In this document: one piece after another, positions 18,733 through 28,093 of the stretch
Position numbering within the stretch: the stretch's first letter is position 1
How the letters are laid out: every line of letters starts with the position of its first letter
Assembly (NCBI GenBank): GCA_026398535.1
Contig: JAPLSQ010000125.1
Span: 1-42,834 of the forward strand
Origin: Candidatus Sumerlaeota bacterium
GTDB lineage: Bacteria; Sumerlaeota; Sumerlaeia; Sumerlaeales; Sumerlaeaceae
Length of the DNA: 42,834 nucleotides
Direction: 5' to 3'
Translations under genes and position numbers: made by a program
The notes under the pieces: model-generated
Seen by the model: the letters and a program-made list of their open reading frames with translations, nothing else
Database searches by the model: none
What the model was told of the DNA's origin: nothing

Positions 18733-20214
18733 TTACCATTCTGGTTTCATGAGTGGAAACAGGATGACATCCCGGATGGAGGGTGAATTGGTGAGAATCA
18801 TTGTCACGCGGTCGATACCCACTCCCAGCCCGCTCGCCGGGGGCATGCCGTACTCAAGCGCGCGGATATAATCCTCATCCATATCATGCGCTTCATCGTC
18901 GCCGCGAGCCTTGGCCTCGACCTGCTGCCTGAAGCATTCATACTGTTCGCGCGGATCATTCAGTTCCGAGTATCCGTTGGCTATTTCCATGCCGCAGATA
19001 AAAAGCTCAAATCGCTCAGCGACAAGCGGTTCATCGGGCTTTGACTTTGCCAGCGGGCTTACGGCCTTGGGGAATTCCGTAATATACACCGGGAAAATAA
19101 GTTGAGGCTCAACCCTGTGCTCGAAAAGATCGATGATCATCTGATAAGAAGGGCCGCGGAATTCCGGTGTATGAAACGGGCGCATTTTCTCGAGCGTTGT
19201 TTCAGGAGGATCATCCCAGCGCAAATCTGCGTCAGCGGCGCCGGGAACCCAGCGCCGTATGGCGTCGAGATAGGTGACACGCGGAAATGCCGGTCCAAGG
19301 TCAAATCTTATGTCGCCAAACTCGAACTCCGTGCGCCCGAAGGACTCGCGGGCGATGTGGCGAATCATGTACTCCGTCAACGCCATCGTGTCGCGGTAAT
19401 CCCAGTAGGCTGTGTAGAGCTCAAGCATTGTGAACTCGGGATTGTGTTTTGTGGAAATGCCCTCGTTGCGGAAGTTGCGGTTGATTTCAAATATCTTTTC
19501 AATGCCTCCCACCATGAGACGCTTGAGATAGAGTTCCGGCGCGATGCGCAGGAAGAGATCCATGTTGAGCGCGTTGTGGTGCGTTTTGAAGGGCCTCGCG
19601 GTCGCCCCGCCGCACACAGTATGCATCATGGGAGTTTCGACTTCAAGGTAGCCGCGCCCCGCAAGGTAATTGCGCATCGATGACACCAGCCGGCTGCGCA
19701 GGACAAACGTTTCACGCACGCCATCGTTGACGATCAGGTCCACATAGCGCTGCCGGAATCGCGTTTCAACATCACGCAATCCATGCCACTTCTCCGGAAG
19801 CGGCCGCACAGATTTCGACAAGAGCGTGTAACTGAGCGCTTGTATGGTCAACTCACCCGTGCGCGTCACAAAAACTTCACCCTCTACGCCAGCGATGTCG
19901 CCAAGGTCGGAATACTCCTTAAACACCTTGTAATCGGCTTCAGGAAGAATGTCCTTCTTTAAATAAGCTTGGAGGCGTCCCTTTTCATCCTTGAGGTGAA
20001 TGAAGGACGCCTTGCCCATGTGCCGCATTCCCACGATGCGCCCGGCGAAACGCACGCGCGTCTTGTCCGCTGCAAGCTGTTCCTGGCAGGCGCGAATCTG
20101 TTGTGACGAATGCGTTGGCAGCCACCGGTTGACGTATGGATTGATCCGCTCGGCGCGCAACGCGTCAGCCTTCGCATAGCGGTTTCTTATGATTTCATTA
20201 TGGTCGCGCAACAT
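18733..20214 (-). CDS. lysS: Lysyl-tRNA synthetase, class II
   Basis: Charges tRNA-Lys with lysine in the cytoplasm. The N-terminal OB-fold anticodon-binding domain (about 45-160) carries V-R-F-A-G-R-I-V. The class II core shows motif 1 near E-V-E-T-P-M-M-H, motif 2 as F-R-N-E-G-I-S-T-K-H-N-P-E-F, and motif 3 as G-L-G-V-G-I-D-R-V-T-M. The C-terminus ends shortly after P-L-M-K-P, as in the family. The 493-aa length is normal. The frame extends ten codons upstream to 20244, but the ATG at 20214 has G-G-A-G-G-G six bases upstream and was chosen. It is followed in the same transcription unit direction by nothing until the convergent GH5 stop. The zapA gene lies upstream by 69 bases on the same strand. 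Confidence 0.96.
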   Translation of the reverse strand: MLRDHNEIIRNRYAKADALRAERINPYVNRWLPTHSSQQIRACQEQLAADKTRVRFAGRIVGMRHMGKASFIHLKDEKGRLQAYLKKDILPEADYKVFKEYSDLGDIAGVEGEVFVTRTGELTIQALSYTLLSKSVRPLPEKWHGLRDVETRFRQRYVDLIVNDGVRETFVLRSRLVSSMRNYLAGRGYLEVETPMMHTVCGGATARPFKTHHNALNMDLFLRIAPELYLKRLMVGGIEKIFEINRNFRNEGISTKHNPEFTMLELYTAYWDYRDTMALTEYMIRHIARESFGRTEFEFGDIRFDLGPAFPRVTYLDAIRRWVPGAADADLRWDDPPETTLEKMRPFHTPEFRGPSYQMIIDLFEHRVEPQLIFPVYITEFPKAVSPLAKSKPDEPLVAERFELFICGMEIANGYSELNDPREQYECFRQQVEAKARGDDEAHDMDEDYIRALEYGMPPASGLGVGIDRVTMILTNSPSIRDVILFPLMKPEW

Positions 20215-20283
20215 GGCAGTCCCTCCGTCGATAAAGATGTTCAAACATGATGGAGTCTTCGTGAAAAGAATCAGGGATGGCTG

Positions 20284-20601
20284 CTATAGGGTTGTCAGCG
20301 ACTCGTCGAGTTTGGCCAGCATTTCATCCACCCGCCGTTGCCGCTCATCGGTCAGTCCGGTCTGTTGGGCAAGATCATCCATCAGTTTAATGTAATCGTG
20401 CGTGATAATAAAAGCTGCCTGGATAGCCTGCCGTGCCGTGTCGGGCGTTGTCTGGGATTGACCGAGTTCGCGCAACACATTGTCCACATGGCGCGCCGCG
20501 CGTTTCAACCTGTCATGTTCTTCTTCGGGCGCGCGCATGCGGAAAGTCAGGCCATATATTTCGACTTCAAGTCTGGGTATGTCTTTATCCTGCCGGCTCA
20601 T
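20284..20601 (-). CDS. zapA: Cell division protein ZapA
   Basis: A 105-aa cytoplasmic protein that binds FtsZ and promotes Z-ring bundling. The N-terminal beta-hairpin V-E-I-Y-G-L-T-F-R-M, the following helix with H-D-R-L-K-R-A-A-R-H-V-D, and the long C-terminal coiled coil are typical. The length matches the family. Its start overlaps the end of the upstream coiled-coil gene by four bases (A-T-G-A), which implies translational coupling. The pair lies directly upstream of lysS, as cell-division and tRNA synthetase genes often do in bacteria. Confidence 0.9.
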   Translation of the reverse strand: MSRQDKDIPRLEVEIYGLTFRMRAPEEEHDRLKRAARHVDNVLRELGQSQTTPDTARQAIQAAFIITHDYIKLMDDLAQQTGLTDERQRRVDEMLAKLDESLTTL

Positions 20602-20906
20602 TCTTCCGTGCGGTTGTCGTCCAGTTCGGCGATCTCGGCTTCTAGTGTGTCGATGCGGTTGAGTATCATTTTCAGCCTGTCCTTGACTGTCGCTTCCTTG
20701 TCATCACGGGCATTCAGCTCCGATTCAAGCTGTTTGATGCGCTCCTGCAGTCTGACGTTTTCCAGATCCGTGACTTTTTTCTGTTCAGCGATCTCATAGA
20801 GTTCCCGGTTCTGCCTCTGCAGATCGGTGATTCTGGCTTTTGCTTCGTTGACCTTTTCGACAAGCGCCGCAATCTTTCCTTCCAAGGCGTCGATACGGTC
20901 GATCAT
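20598..20906 (-). CDS. Coiled-coil protein, probable ZapB-like division factor
   Basis: A 102-aa protein that is almost entirely a coiled coil, with heptad-like Leu/Ile spacing (I-D-A-L-E-G-K-I-A-A-L-V-E-K-V) from residue 4 to about 95. ZapB is a coiled-coil Z-ring partner that binds ZapA, and here the gene overlaps zapA by four bases, which supports a division role. The sequence alone is low complexity, so homology is uncertain. The frame runs up to an ATG at 20954, but the 16 extra codons look unlike the coiled coil, and a G-G-A-G lies upstream of the ATG at 20906. That downstream start was used; the 20954 start remains possible. recR diverges from it with about 110 bases between starts. 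Confidence 0.72.
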   Translation of the reverse strand: MIDRIDALEGKIAALVEKVNEAKARITDLQRQNRELYEIAEQKKVTDLENVRLQERIKQLESELNARDDKEATVKDRLKMILNRIDTLEAEIAELDDNRTEE

Positions 20907-21017
20907 AATCTTTTTTTTCTCCACTGGGAAACTTACATTGATTTTGCGCGACATTGTGGCAACACGAAGAACAGTTCAAGAAAAATCTCAAAGAAACCAA
21001 TCGATAGGACAACAAAA

Positions 21018-21626
21018 TTGGCTGAAAAATTCCCGGAGCCACTGGAACGTCTGATTAACGAGTTGTCGCGTCTGCCCACAATCGGACGCAAAAGCGCCCA
21101 AAGGCTGGCGTTTTATATTCTGAAATGTCCGCGGGAGCAGCCGCTGGCGCTCGCACGGGCGCTTGAACAGTTGCATGAACGCCTGGGATTTTGCCCCCGA
21201 TGCTTTTACATAGCCACCGGTGAGCTATGCTCGATATGCGCCGATCCGGGCCGTGACGCCTCCCAGTTGTGCGTCGTCGAGGAACCACAGGATGTGGCCG
21301 CCTTTGATAAACCAGGCGCCTACAAGGGACTCTACCATGTGCTGCTTGGCCGGCTTTCCCCGCTTCAGGGCGTGACACCGGAGGATCTGAAAATAAATGA
21401 GCTCCTGACGAGAATCAAAGATCCGATGTCCCGTGTTCAAGAAGTCATCCTCGCAACGAATCCGAATGTGGACGGCGACGCCACGGCCCTTTATCTCTCG
21501 CGCCTGATCGAACCGCTCGGTATCAGGACCACGCGTCTGGGGCTTGGACTCTCGATCGGGAGTTCAATCGAATATGCCGATGAGCTCACCATCCGCAAAG
21601 CCTTCGAAGGAAGGCGGGAATTATAA
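21018..21626 (+). CDS. recR: Recombination mediator RecR
   Basis: RecR works with RecF and RecO to load RecA at gaps during DNA repair. The 202-aa product has an N-terminal helix-hairpin-helix (L-P-T-I-G-R-K-S-A-Q-R-L), a four-cysteine zinc finger (Cys59, Cys62, Cys71, Cys74), and a Toprim domain with V-V-E-E-P-Q-D and A-T-N-P-N-V-D-G-D-A. The C-terminal Walker-B-like region is also present. All these are expected for a working protein. The start is TTG with A-G-G-A eight bases upstream. No ATG in frame lies near the true N-terminus, so TTG is the credible start. It converges on an exported unknown gene (30 bases between stops). Confidence 0.96.
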   Translation: MAEKFPEPLERLINELSRLPTIGRKSAQRLAFYILKCPREQPLALARALEQLHERLGFCPRCFYIATGELCSICADPGRDASQLCVVEEPQDVAAFDKPGAYKGLYHVLLGRLSPLQGVTPEDLKINELLTRIKDPMSRVQEVILATNPNVDGDATALYLSRLIEPLGIRTTRLGLGLSIGSSIEYADELTIRKAFEGRREL

Positions 21627-21656
21627 GAAACGGCGGCGATGATGCCCGCAACGCGG

Positions 21657-22985
21657 CTATTTTGGCATCTCAAAAGGCACAAGGAGCAGGGGCGTGGGCA
21701 GACAGGAAGCGCCCGGCGGCGTATAGACGATCTCGAAGGTTTCGGTGCAACCGTGGGCCAGCGGCGGATAAACCTGCAGAACCGAGGCAACATTGCCCCC
21801 GCGCAGCATTTGGGCATCGCTTGGCACAAGCACCGTGCCTGCGGGAAATTTTCCCGCGTCCACCTGCGCACATCCGCTCATGGCCTTGCAGCCTGATTTA
21901 GTCCGCGCATTCCATATCAGCAGGGCAAGCGCCCTGCCATCACTGCTGGTCCGGTGAATCTTGATTCTATAAAGCACTCCATAATTGCCCTTGAGAATGC
22001 TGGGCGCTGTCGATGATGAGTCGTGGCCTGTCAGCCAGCGGTCCAATTTCCCATCAGCGATCATGATCTGATATGCGCCCATCGAGGTGTCATAGACCAT
22101 TCCGGGCGGATTGTGAATTTCGTATTCGCTGTAGGGGTAGTAGCCTCGCCCCGCGCCGCTGCGGCTTCGGGGGGGCAGAAGATCGCGGATGCGCGCGGCT
22201 GCCACAGGGCTGGATGTGACTGGATCGGTTTGAACAATGGTAATGCGCGCGGGTTGGTCGGTTTCAAATTCATACCACGCATGAATGAGCTGGTTGAAGC
22301 TGACCTGCGATTTTTCAACCGCGTCGTCAAGCGGTTCGGCTGCGTGCGGAGGGATGATCCGGGGCGCGGGCTGGGGAAGCGAACTAAAAAACATCTTCGC
22401 GCCCATGCGCCCAAGTTGGCCATAATCATGGCCCACACCCGGGAATGAGTAACGCAGGAACCGAAATTTCATAGGCTCAGCGGACAAGTTCTGAATGACC
22501 GCGGAAATTTTTCTGATTGTGTTGGTCGTGCCGTTGCAATGGTAGAGATAGAGGCGCACAGGGCCGGGATTGACGCGTTCGCGCAACACTGCCGCCTCGG
22601 GCAAGCGGATGTATTCCGGATCATCCGCGAAAAGGAATGGGGGGCCTCCGGCGGTCTGCATGAAAGGCAGTATCGGCAGAGCCTCCATGTCAAAATCGCC
22701 CATGGGCACTGTCGATCCCTGATGGGCTTCCACCAGTTTGTCATTCACTTCAATAGGGACGGTCGTCACCGCCTTTGCGGATTCGGCCTTGCGCAGGATC
22801 CGCTCAACATCGGTTTCAAGTGTGAGCGCTGGGGCGGTTTTCGCGGTTTGAGACTCAAGCCCGACGGCAGACGGCGTCGATGATTCGCGCTGCGCTCCGC
22901 CATCCGCCGTGCGAGAGAGTCCGAAACATCCGAAAGTAATCAGCCATATAACACTCACAACCGGCAACAATCTGTTCGCTGTCAT
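21657..22985 (-). CDS. Exported protein of unknown function
   Basis: A 442-aa protein with an N-terminal hydrophobic segment (about 5-22) that looks like a signal peptide. I do not recognise the family. The mature part is beta-rich, with repeated aromatic and Pro-rich stretches such as Y-L-Y-H-C-N-G-T-T-N, G-R-G-Y-Y-P-Y-S-E-Y and F-E-I-V-Y-T-P-P-G. Two pairs of cysteines lie in the C-terminal quarter (S-G-C-K-A-M-S-G-C), which could form disulfides in the periplasm. No catalytic motif is evident. The frame extends nine codons upstream to 23012, but the ATG at 22985 has C-A-G-G-A-G nine bases upstream and was chosen. It follows the S9 peptidase gene by 51 bases on the same strand, so the two may be cotranscribed. 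Confidence 0.7.
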   Translation of the reverse strand: MTANRLLPVVSVIWLITFGCFGLSRTADGGAQRESSTPSAVGLESQTAKTAPALTLETDVERILRKAESAKAVTTVPIEVNDKLVEAHQGSTVPMGDFDMEALPILPFMQTAGGPPFLFADDPEYIRLPEAAVLRERVNPGPVRLYLYHCNGTTNTIRKISAVIQNLSAEPMKFRFLRYSFPGVGHDYGQLGRMGAKMFFSSLPQPAPRIIPPHAAEPLDDAVEKSQVSFNQLIHAWYEFETDQPARITIVQTDPVTSSPVAAARIRDLLPPRSRSGAGRGYYPYSEYEIHNPPGMVYDTSMGAYQIMIADGKLDRWLTGHDSSSTAPSILKGNYGVLYRIKIHRTSSDGRALALLIWNARTKSGCKAMSGCAQVDAGKFPAGTVLVPSDAQMLRGGNVASVLQVYPPLAHGCTETFEIVYTPPGASCLPTPLLLVPFEMPK

Positions 22986-23036
22986 CCGTGCATGCTCCTG
23001 TTCTCGAGGCAATCGAAGCCGCGAGTGATGCTGTGT

Positions 23037-24995
23037 CTATTTGCGCAAATCATCCGCCTTTTCCTTGACCGAGGGCGGTTGGGCGCGTCCGCCAAGATGC
23101 TTGGCGAGAAATCCTTCAGCCGCGGCATAAAACTTTAACCTGTTTTCCGGCCGCGCAAAACCGTGTCCTTCATCGGGAAAAACAAGGTATTCCACTTCCT
23201 TGCCATTTTTCCGCGCCGCCGCCGCAATCTGGTCGCTTTCGGCCTGCTTGACACGCGGATCGTTAGCTCCCTGTCCTATGAGCAATGGACGCTCGATGTG
23301 ATTGGCCTTGAACAGCGGTGAGCGCGATTTGAGAAATTCCTCATCCTTCACAATGTCGCCAACACGCTTTTTGAACATCGCCTTGATCGGTTCCCAGTAG
23401 GGCGGGATCGTCTTGATTAAGGTAAGAAGATTTGACGGCCCGACAACATCAATTCCAGCCGTAAACTCTTTTGGCGTGAAGGTCAAGCCCACAAGCGCGG
23501 CGTAACCTCCATAGCTTCCGCCATAGATGGCCACTTTGCTTGGATTGGCATAGCCTTCTTTCACGGCCCAGTTCTTTGAATCGATGAGATCGTCGTGCAT
23601 TTTGCCGCCCCATTCGCGGTCGCCGGCGTTCAGGAACGCCTTCCCATAACCTGCCGACCCGCGAAAATTGATCTGCAGGACAGCATAGCCGCGGTTTGCC
23701 AGCCATTGCGCCTCGCTGTCATATCCCCAACTGTCGCGCCCCCATGGCCCGCCATGAACCAAAAGCACCATCGGCAGATTTTTCGGTTCAACACCCAGAG
23801 GCAATGTCAGATAACCGTGTATGGTCAGGCCATCGCGTGACTGAAACGATATGGGCTGCATTTTCGCCAGTGTGAACTTTTCAAGATCAGGCCGGTTGCT
23901 GAACAACAGTTCGGCTTTTTTCGTGTCGCGATGATAGGCATAATAGTAAATCGGACCATCATCCTGAATATAACTCACAATCCATATACGGTCAGCCAGG
24001 TCGGCGTTGATGATGAAATCCCCGCTGCGCGTCTTTGTTATCTTATCGAAGTCGTCCTTGAGCGATTCATCAATGATTTGCCACTCCTGGCGCGCCCGGG
24101 TGAAACTGACGGCTTGGAGAGCATGAGTGGCCGGATGTGTCATGATGCCGCTCACATCGTACTCGGGGTCCTCGGCGATGATCCGGGTTTTGCTTGTCTG
24201 TGGGTTCACCTCCATCAACCGCGACGCGTTGGCGTCCACACTCGATATGAGATAAACAGACCTGTTGTTGGAAGTGAAGGCAGCCACGCCCCCGAAGGAT
24301 TCATCCGGCCCCCATGAGGTGAAAAAGCGCCATGGCGTTTTGTGATTTGACCTTGTTCGTATCAGCGTTCCGCCATCAGGCAGCATCGACTCAGACGCGC
24401 GAATCTGCAGCTTGTTGTCGGCTGTCCAACTGCTGACATCGCCCGGATTCTCCGTGTCCAGAACCACGGCGCCTGTGTTGAGATCGACGCGATAGACATC
24501 GTGAAGTTTTCTGTCGCGAATGTTCATCGACACAAGCATCTCGTTGGGATACTTGGGATCAATTGCTTCAACACGCGCCTGTATGCCGGAGAATGGTGTC
24601 AGATCGCGCGTGACGCTCGTTGCGGTCTCGGTCATGTAAACATGCCAGTTTTCATCGCCGTCGCTGTCCTGTTTGTACAGGACATGGGCGCTGTCACCCC
24701 GCCAGATCGCGTTGTGGATGCCTCGTTTTTTATCCGAAGTGATTACCCGATCATCAGCCGCGCCAAGCGACCGCACCCAGACATTCAGCACGCCATTATA
24801 TGGCGCAAGGAAAACCAGCATTTTGCCATCGGGCGATATTCGGGGCGAAGCTTTCACGGGATTGCCAAACAGTGTCTCGCGCGGGATGAGCGGCGGTAAT
24901 TCAGCCATGACTTGATTTCCTCCAGATAAAACAGCATATGCCGCCAGAACGATGACAGCTGAGATAAGTTTGCGGCTCGTTATGCAAACCATCAT
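23037..24995 (-). CDS. S9 family peptidase (prolyl oligopeptidase superfamily), exported
   Basis: A 652-aa enzyme with a signal sequence (about 1-31, cleavage after V-M-A) that should place it in the periplasm. The N-terminal half is a beta-propeller of WD-like repeats with P-R-I-S-P-D-G-K and similar blades. The C-terminal alpha/beta-hydrolase domain (about 390-635) has a complete triad: Ser494 in G-G-S-Y-G-G, Asp579 in G-A-N-D-P-R, and His611 in D-E-G-H-G-F. Related enzymes are dipeptidyl aminopeptidases and acylaminoacyl peptidases that trim short peptides. Codon 1 and codon 2 are both ATG; A-G-G-A lies seven bases before the first. The 215-base gap upstream (24996-25210) shows no gene. 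Confidence 0.93.
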   Translation of the reverse strand: MMVCITSRKLISAVIVLAAYAVLSGGNQVMAELPPLIPRETLFGNPVKASPRISPDGKMLVFLAPYNGVLNVWVRSLGAADDRVITSDKKRGIHNAIWRGDSAHVLYKQDSDGDENWHVYMTETATSVTRDLTPFSGIQARVEAIDPKYPNEMLVSMNIRDRKLHDVYRVDLNTGAVVLDTENPGDVSSWTADNKLQIRASESMLPDGGTLIRTRSNHKTPWRFFTSWGPDESFGGVAAFTSNNRSVYLISSVDANASRLMEVNPQTSKTRIIAEDPEYDVSGIMTHPATHALQAVSFTRARQEWQIIDESLKDDFDKITKTRSGDFIINADLADRIWIVSYIQDDGPIYYYAYHRDTKKAELLFSNRPDLEKFTLAKMQPISFQSRDGLTIHGYLTLPLGVEPKNLPMVLLVHGGPWGRDSWGYDSEAQWLANRGYAVLQINFRGSAGYGKAFLNAGDREWGGKMHDDLIDSKNWAVKEGYANPSKVAIYGGSYGGYAALVGLTFTPKEFTAGIDVVGPSNLLTLIKTIPPYWEPIKAMFKKRVGDIVKDEEFLKSRSPLFKANHIERPLLIGQGANDPRVKQAESDQIAAAARKNGKEVEYLVFPDEGHGFARPENRLKFYAAAEGFLAKHLGGRAQPPSVKEKADDLRK

Positions 24996-25210
24996 ATTAT
25001 GATCCTGATCATCCTTAGTTGTTCAGTGGTGATTCACATTACTTTCCATTGCCCAAATCAAGATCAATGCGACACTGGCAATCAATGATCTTGTTGCACC
25101 AGAATCATTGTGACGACTGAGACGGGTATCGATCCTATATGGAGATTGATGAGCAACGGGCTTGCGAGCCGGCCGCCTGCATTGTCATGCAACCAAGAGG
25201 ACAAGCGCAA

Positions 25211-26653
25211 TCAGACGATCCGAAGGTAATCGATCAGCGCGCATCGCACGACACGGCAGAACGTGCGGGCTGTCGTGACACCTTCACCGGTTGGGCTGGC
25301 GATTGAGTAGGTGGTGTAACCTTCGCCACCGACCCCCAGACCCGCGTAACTTGGTCCATTTTTCACGAATATCGAGCAGTTCATCAGCTTGCCCATCTTC
25401 GTCATCGTGGCCACGTTGAGCGAGTGAATGATGGCCGTGTGGTGAAATTCATGTTCCGCCTGGCAGGCATATTCGATGGCTTGGTCAACATCGCGGCATC
25501 GCACGATGGGCAGGAATGGCATCATTTGCTCGTGCTGCACCCAAGGATGCTCGAATTCCGTCTCACCAATCAAAAGATCGCAATCAGCTGGCACTTCCAG
25601 CCCGATCATCCTTGCGAGCACCTGCGTATCGCGCCCGACCATATCGCGGTTCAGCACAACTTGCCCTGACGCGTCAGTGGGAAACGCTTTTGCGGCGAGT
25701 GCGTCAATCTGACTGCGGGTCAGTTCGACGCACTTGGCACGTTTCATTTCGGCAATTAGTTTGTCCGCCACGCTGTTGACGACGAACACTTCCTTTTCGG
25801 AGATGCAGATGACGTTGTTGTCAAAGGAGGCGCCGGCAACGATGTCGCGCGCCGCTTTGTCGAGGATTGCTGTCTCGTCCACCACCACAGGAGGGTTTCC
25901 GGGACCAGCCGTGATGGCCTTTTTGGGTGTTTTAAGAGCTTCACGCACAACGCCCGGTCCGCCAGTGACAAGCAGGACTCTGACCCTGGGATGCACGAAC
26001 ATCTGACGCCCCGTTTCAATCGTCGGCTCATCAATTGTCGTCATCAAATTCTCATAGCCTGATACTGACTGAATGACCCGATTAAAGATATCCAGCGCGT
26101 AGGCAAACACACGCTTCGATGCGGGATGGGGGTTGAACACCACAGTGTTTCCGCCCGCCAGCATGCCGATGCCATTATTAATCATTGTTTCAACAGGGTG
26201 CGTCACGGGCGTCACAGCGCCAAACACACCGTAGGGCGCATATTCCTCGACAGTGAGCCCGTGGTCGCCCGACCAGCAGCGTGTCACAAGTTCCTCAACA
26301 CCCGGCGTGAGATTGGCCACATTAATGTGTTTGATGACTTTGTGATCATAACGGCCGATCTTGGTCTCTTCAAGGATGCGGCGGGAGAAATCTTCCTTGT
26401 GTTCGAGCGTCGTCGAGCGCATCGCATCGATGATTTTTCGGCGGGTCTCAAGCGATGAGTTTCGGAATTTCAGATGGGCCTGCCATGCCGCTTCAGCAGC
26501 TTCATCAATCGTCTTGAATACGCCCGCCAAACTTGTTGCCCCCGACGGAGATGACGACTGTCCCGCGGATGAAACAGCGCCCGTTCCCAACTGACCGATC
26601 AGCTTCTTCACAACCTCGTCAACAATGATCTCTATGCTCTTCGTGTCCACCAT
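25211..26653 (-). CDS. CoA-acylating aldehyde dehydrogenase, EutE/PduP type, probable microcompartment cargo
   Basis: Converts a short aldehyde (acetaldehyde or propionaldehyde) with NAD and CoA to the acyl-CoA. In known systems this occurs inside a bacterial microcompartment. The 480-aa protein has the ALDH fold with catalytic Cys283 in N-N-V-I-C-I-S-E-K, a Gly-rich T-A-G-P-G-N-P-P-V motif, and V-T-G-G-P-G-V-V. The first 22 residues form a short amphipathic helix (K-S-I-E-I-I-V-D-E-V-V-K-K-L) separated from the core by a Ser/Gly/Ala linker. This is the layout of the encapsulation peptide that targets such enzymes into shells. Shell genes are not adjacent; a vertex protein gene lies 13 kb away. 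A strong A-G-G-G-A-G lies five bases before the ATG. It diverges from a glycosyltransferase gene (156 bases). Confidence 0.9.
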   Translation of the reverse strand: MVDTKSIEIIVDEVVKKLIGQLGTGAVSSAGQSSSPSGATSLAGVFKTIDEAAEAAWQAHLKFRNSSLETRRKIIDAMRSTTLEHKEDFSRRILEETKIGRYDHKVIKHINVANLTPGVEELVTRCWSGDHGLTVEEYAPYGVFGAVTPVTHPVETMINNGIGMLAGGNTVVFNPHPASKRVFAYALDIFNRVIQSVSGYENLMTTIDEPTIETGRQMFVHPRVRVLLVTGGPGVVREALKTPKKAITAGPGNPPVVVDETAILDKAARDIVAGASFDNNVICISEKEVFVVNSVADKLIAEMKRAKCVELTRSQIDALAAKAFPTDASGQVVLNRDMVGRDTQVLARMIGLEVPADCDLLIGETEFEHPWVQHEQMMPFLPIVRCRDVDQAIEYACQAEHEFHHTAIIHSLNVATMTKMGKLMNCSIFVKNGPSYAGLGVGGEGYTTYSIASPTGEGVTTARTFCRVVRCALIDYLRIV

Positions 26654-26809
26654 GAATACTCCCTGCAGAAAATAACCAATCAGATGCCTTTAACATACTT
26701 CGGAAAGCATAATGCCAAGTGTGCGGGCAAATCAACCGGGAATTTCAGAGGATATTTGATGCTTGTTGAGCTTGATCCAGCGCAACGGGCAAAATAGTGT
26801 AGACCACGC

Positions 26810-28093
26810 ATGAAATTTCGCCGTGATAGAATCTGGCAATCGCTTTTCAGCGCATTGATGTCGCCCATGGTGCTGTGGTGCCTGGCGTGGAACTGGTGGC
26901 GCGCCCGCCGATACCGCTGTAATGACACCGCTCAGGGAATCGCTCGCATCTTTTCATACTCGCAAGTGCTCTGGGATGAAGTATGGCAACGCCCGCAGGA
27001 ATTGGCGTGGCGCGCCTCCACGGAATGTGAATTCATATACTTCGCCCCCGTTCAGATACACCGCTGGTTGTTCACACTGAAATGGCGATGGAAACCTGTG
27101 CGGGAGATCACGAATGGCCGCAGACTTGTTGTGCTTTCCCCCCTTATATTCAGCGGACATTACAAGAGCGGGCTGATTTTTCGCATTAACACTATGCTTG
27201 AGGCCATGGCAGTGCGCCCCTGGCTGCGCCACTCCCCCGTCACCTCATGCTTCATCAACACACCCTACAGCGAACCGTTGCTTCACCATATTTGCTCCTG
27301 TCAAGGCAGGACACGACTGGTTTATGACATAATTGATGATTTCGTCGCGTATAAGTGGGCTCCCGATTTCGGCCGGGAAATGGAAACAAGACTGCTCAAG
27401 ACGGCCAATGCCGTAATCACGGGAACACGCGAATTACTCGAGCAATACAGCGCGGCGCGTCCGGAGGCCGAGTTCATTCCATGCGGTGTGGATTTCGATC
27501 TGTTTAACGAACCGGTCAAAATTGCGCCCCCCGAACTGACAAAACTGCCGCGGCCCATCATCGGATACTTTGGTTCAATCAGCGAAAGGATTGATCTTGA
27601 TCTGATTGCCCGGATCGCGGCAGCGATTCCTGACGCATCCATTGTGCTCATCGGACCTTCTCATCTGAGTTCACATGTGCTGCCCAAAGCGCCAAACATA
27701 TATTATGCCGGCCTTAAGCGCCACGATGAGCTTCCTGGATACGCGCAATCATTCGCGGTCGGCTTGATTCCATTCCGACTGACAGCCGCCACGCTGACCC
27801 TCAACCCTGTGAAAACGCTTGAATATCTTGCGGCGGGCATCGCCGTCATATCCACAGCCATCCCCGATGTAGAACGCTACTACTCTGATGTTGTGGACAT
27901 CGCGCGCTCCCGTGATGAATTTATCAGCATGATTCGACTGAGACTCGCAACCGTTGATGAAAACCGCCGCCGCAAGGGTATGGAACGCGCAAAAGAAGCC
28001 TCATGGGATCGAATGGTTGAACGTATGCTCACGAAAGCCGGAATTGCGGGACAAAATCCAATACGCTCCGTCAATGGAGGGCGCGACGCATGA
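26810..28093 (+). CDS. Glycosyltransferase, GT4-type (GT-B fold)
   Basis: A 427-aa cytoplasmic transferase that probably builds a surface polysaccharide. The N-terminal half contains V-Y-D-I-I-D-D-F and a Rossmann-like half. The C-terminal half has P-I-I-G-Y-F-G-S-I-S-E-R at the donor-binding entry, I-V-L-I-G-P, and T-L-E-Y-L-A-A-G-I-A-V-I-S-T, which matches the nucleotide-sugar pocket. The D-D pair recalls TuaH-type transferases. An N-terminal hydrophobic patch (about 12-30) could be a membrane association helix. No clear ribosome binding site precedes the ATG. The stop overlaps the next gene by four bases (A-T-G-A), so the run of GT genes is a translation-coupled operon. The first 20 codons could be shortened by choosing a later start. 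Confidence 0.87.
   Translation: MKFRRDRIWQSLFSALMSPMVLWCLAWNWWRARRYRCNDTAQGIARIFSYSQVLWDEVWQRPQELAWRASTECEFIYFAPVQIHRWLFTLKWRWKPVREITNGRRLVVLSPLIFSGHYKSGLIFRINTMLEAMAVRPWLRHSPVTSCFINTPYSEPLLHHICSCQGRTRLVYDIIDDFVAYKWAPDFGREMETRLLKTANAVITGTRELLEQYSAARPEAEFIPCGVDFDLFNEPVKIAPPELTKLPRPIIGYFGSISERIDLDLIARIAAAIPDASIVLIGPSHLSSHVLPKAPNIYYAGLKRHDELPGYAQSFAVGLIPFRLTAATLTLNPVKTLEYLAAGIAVISTAIPDVERYYSDVVDIARSRDEFISMIRLRLATVDENRRRKGMERAKEASWDRMVERMLTKAGIAGQNPIRSVNGGRDA

Noticed and set aside
24996..25210. 215-base gap before the S9 peptidase, with short palindromes such as GTGATTCAC
   Set aside because: Arms are too short and no tail or known operator pattern follows; no gene or RNA was identified.
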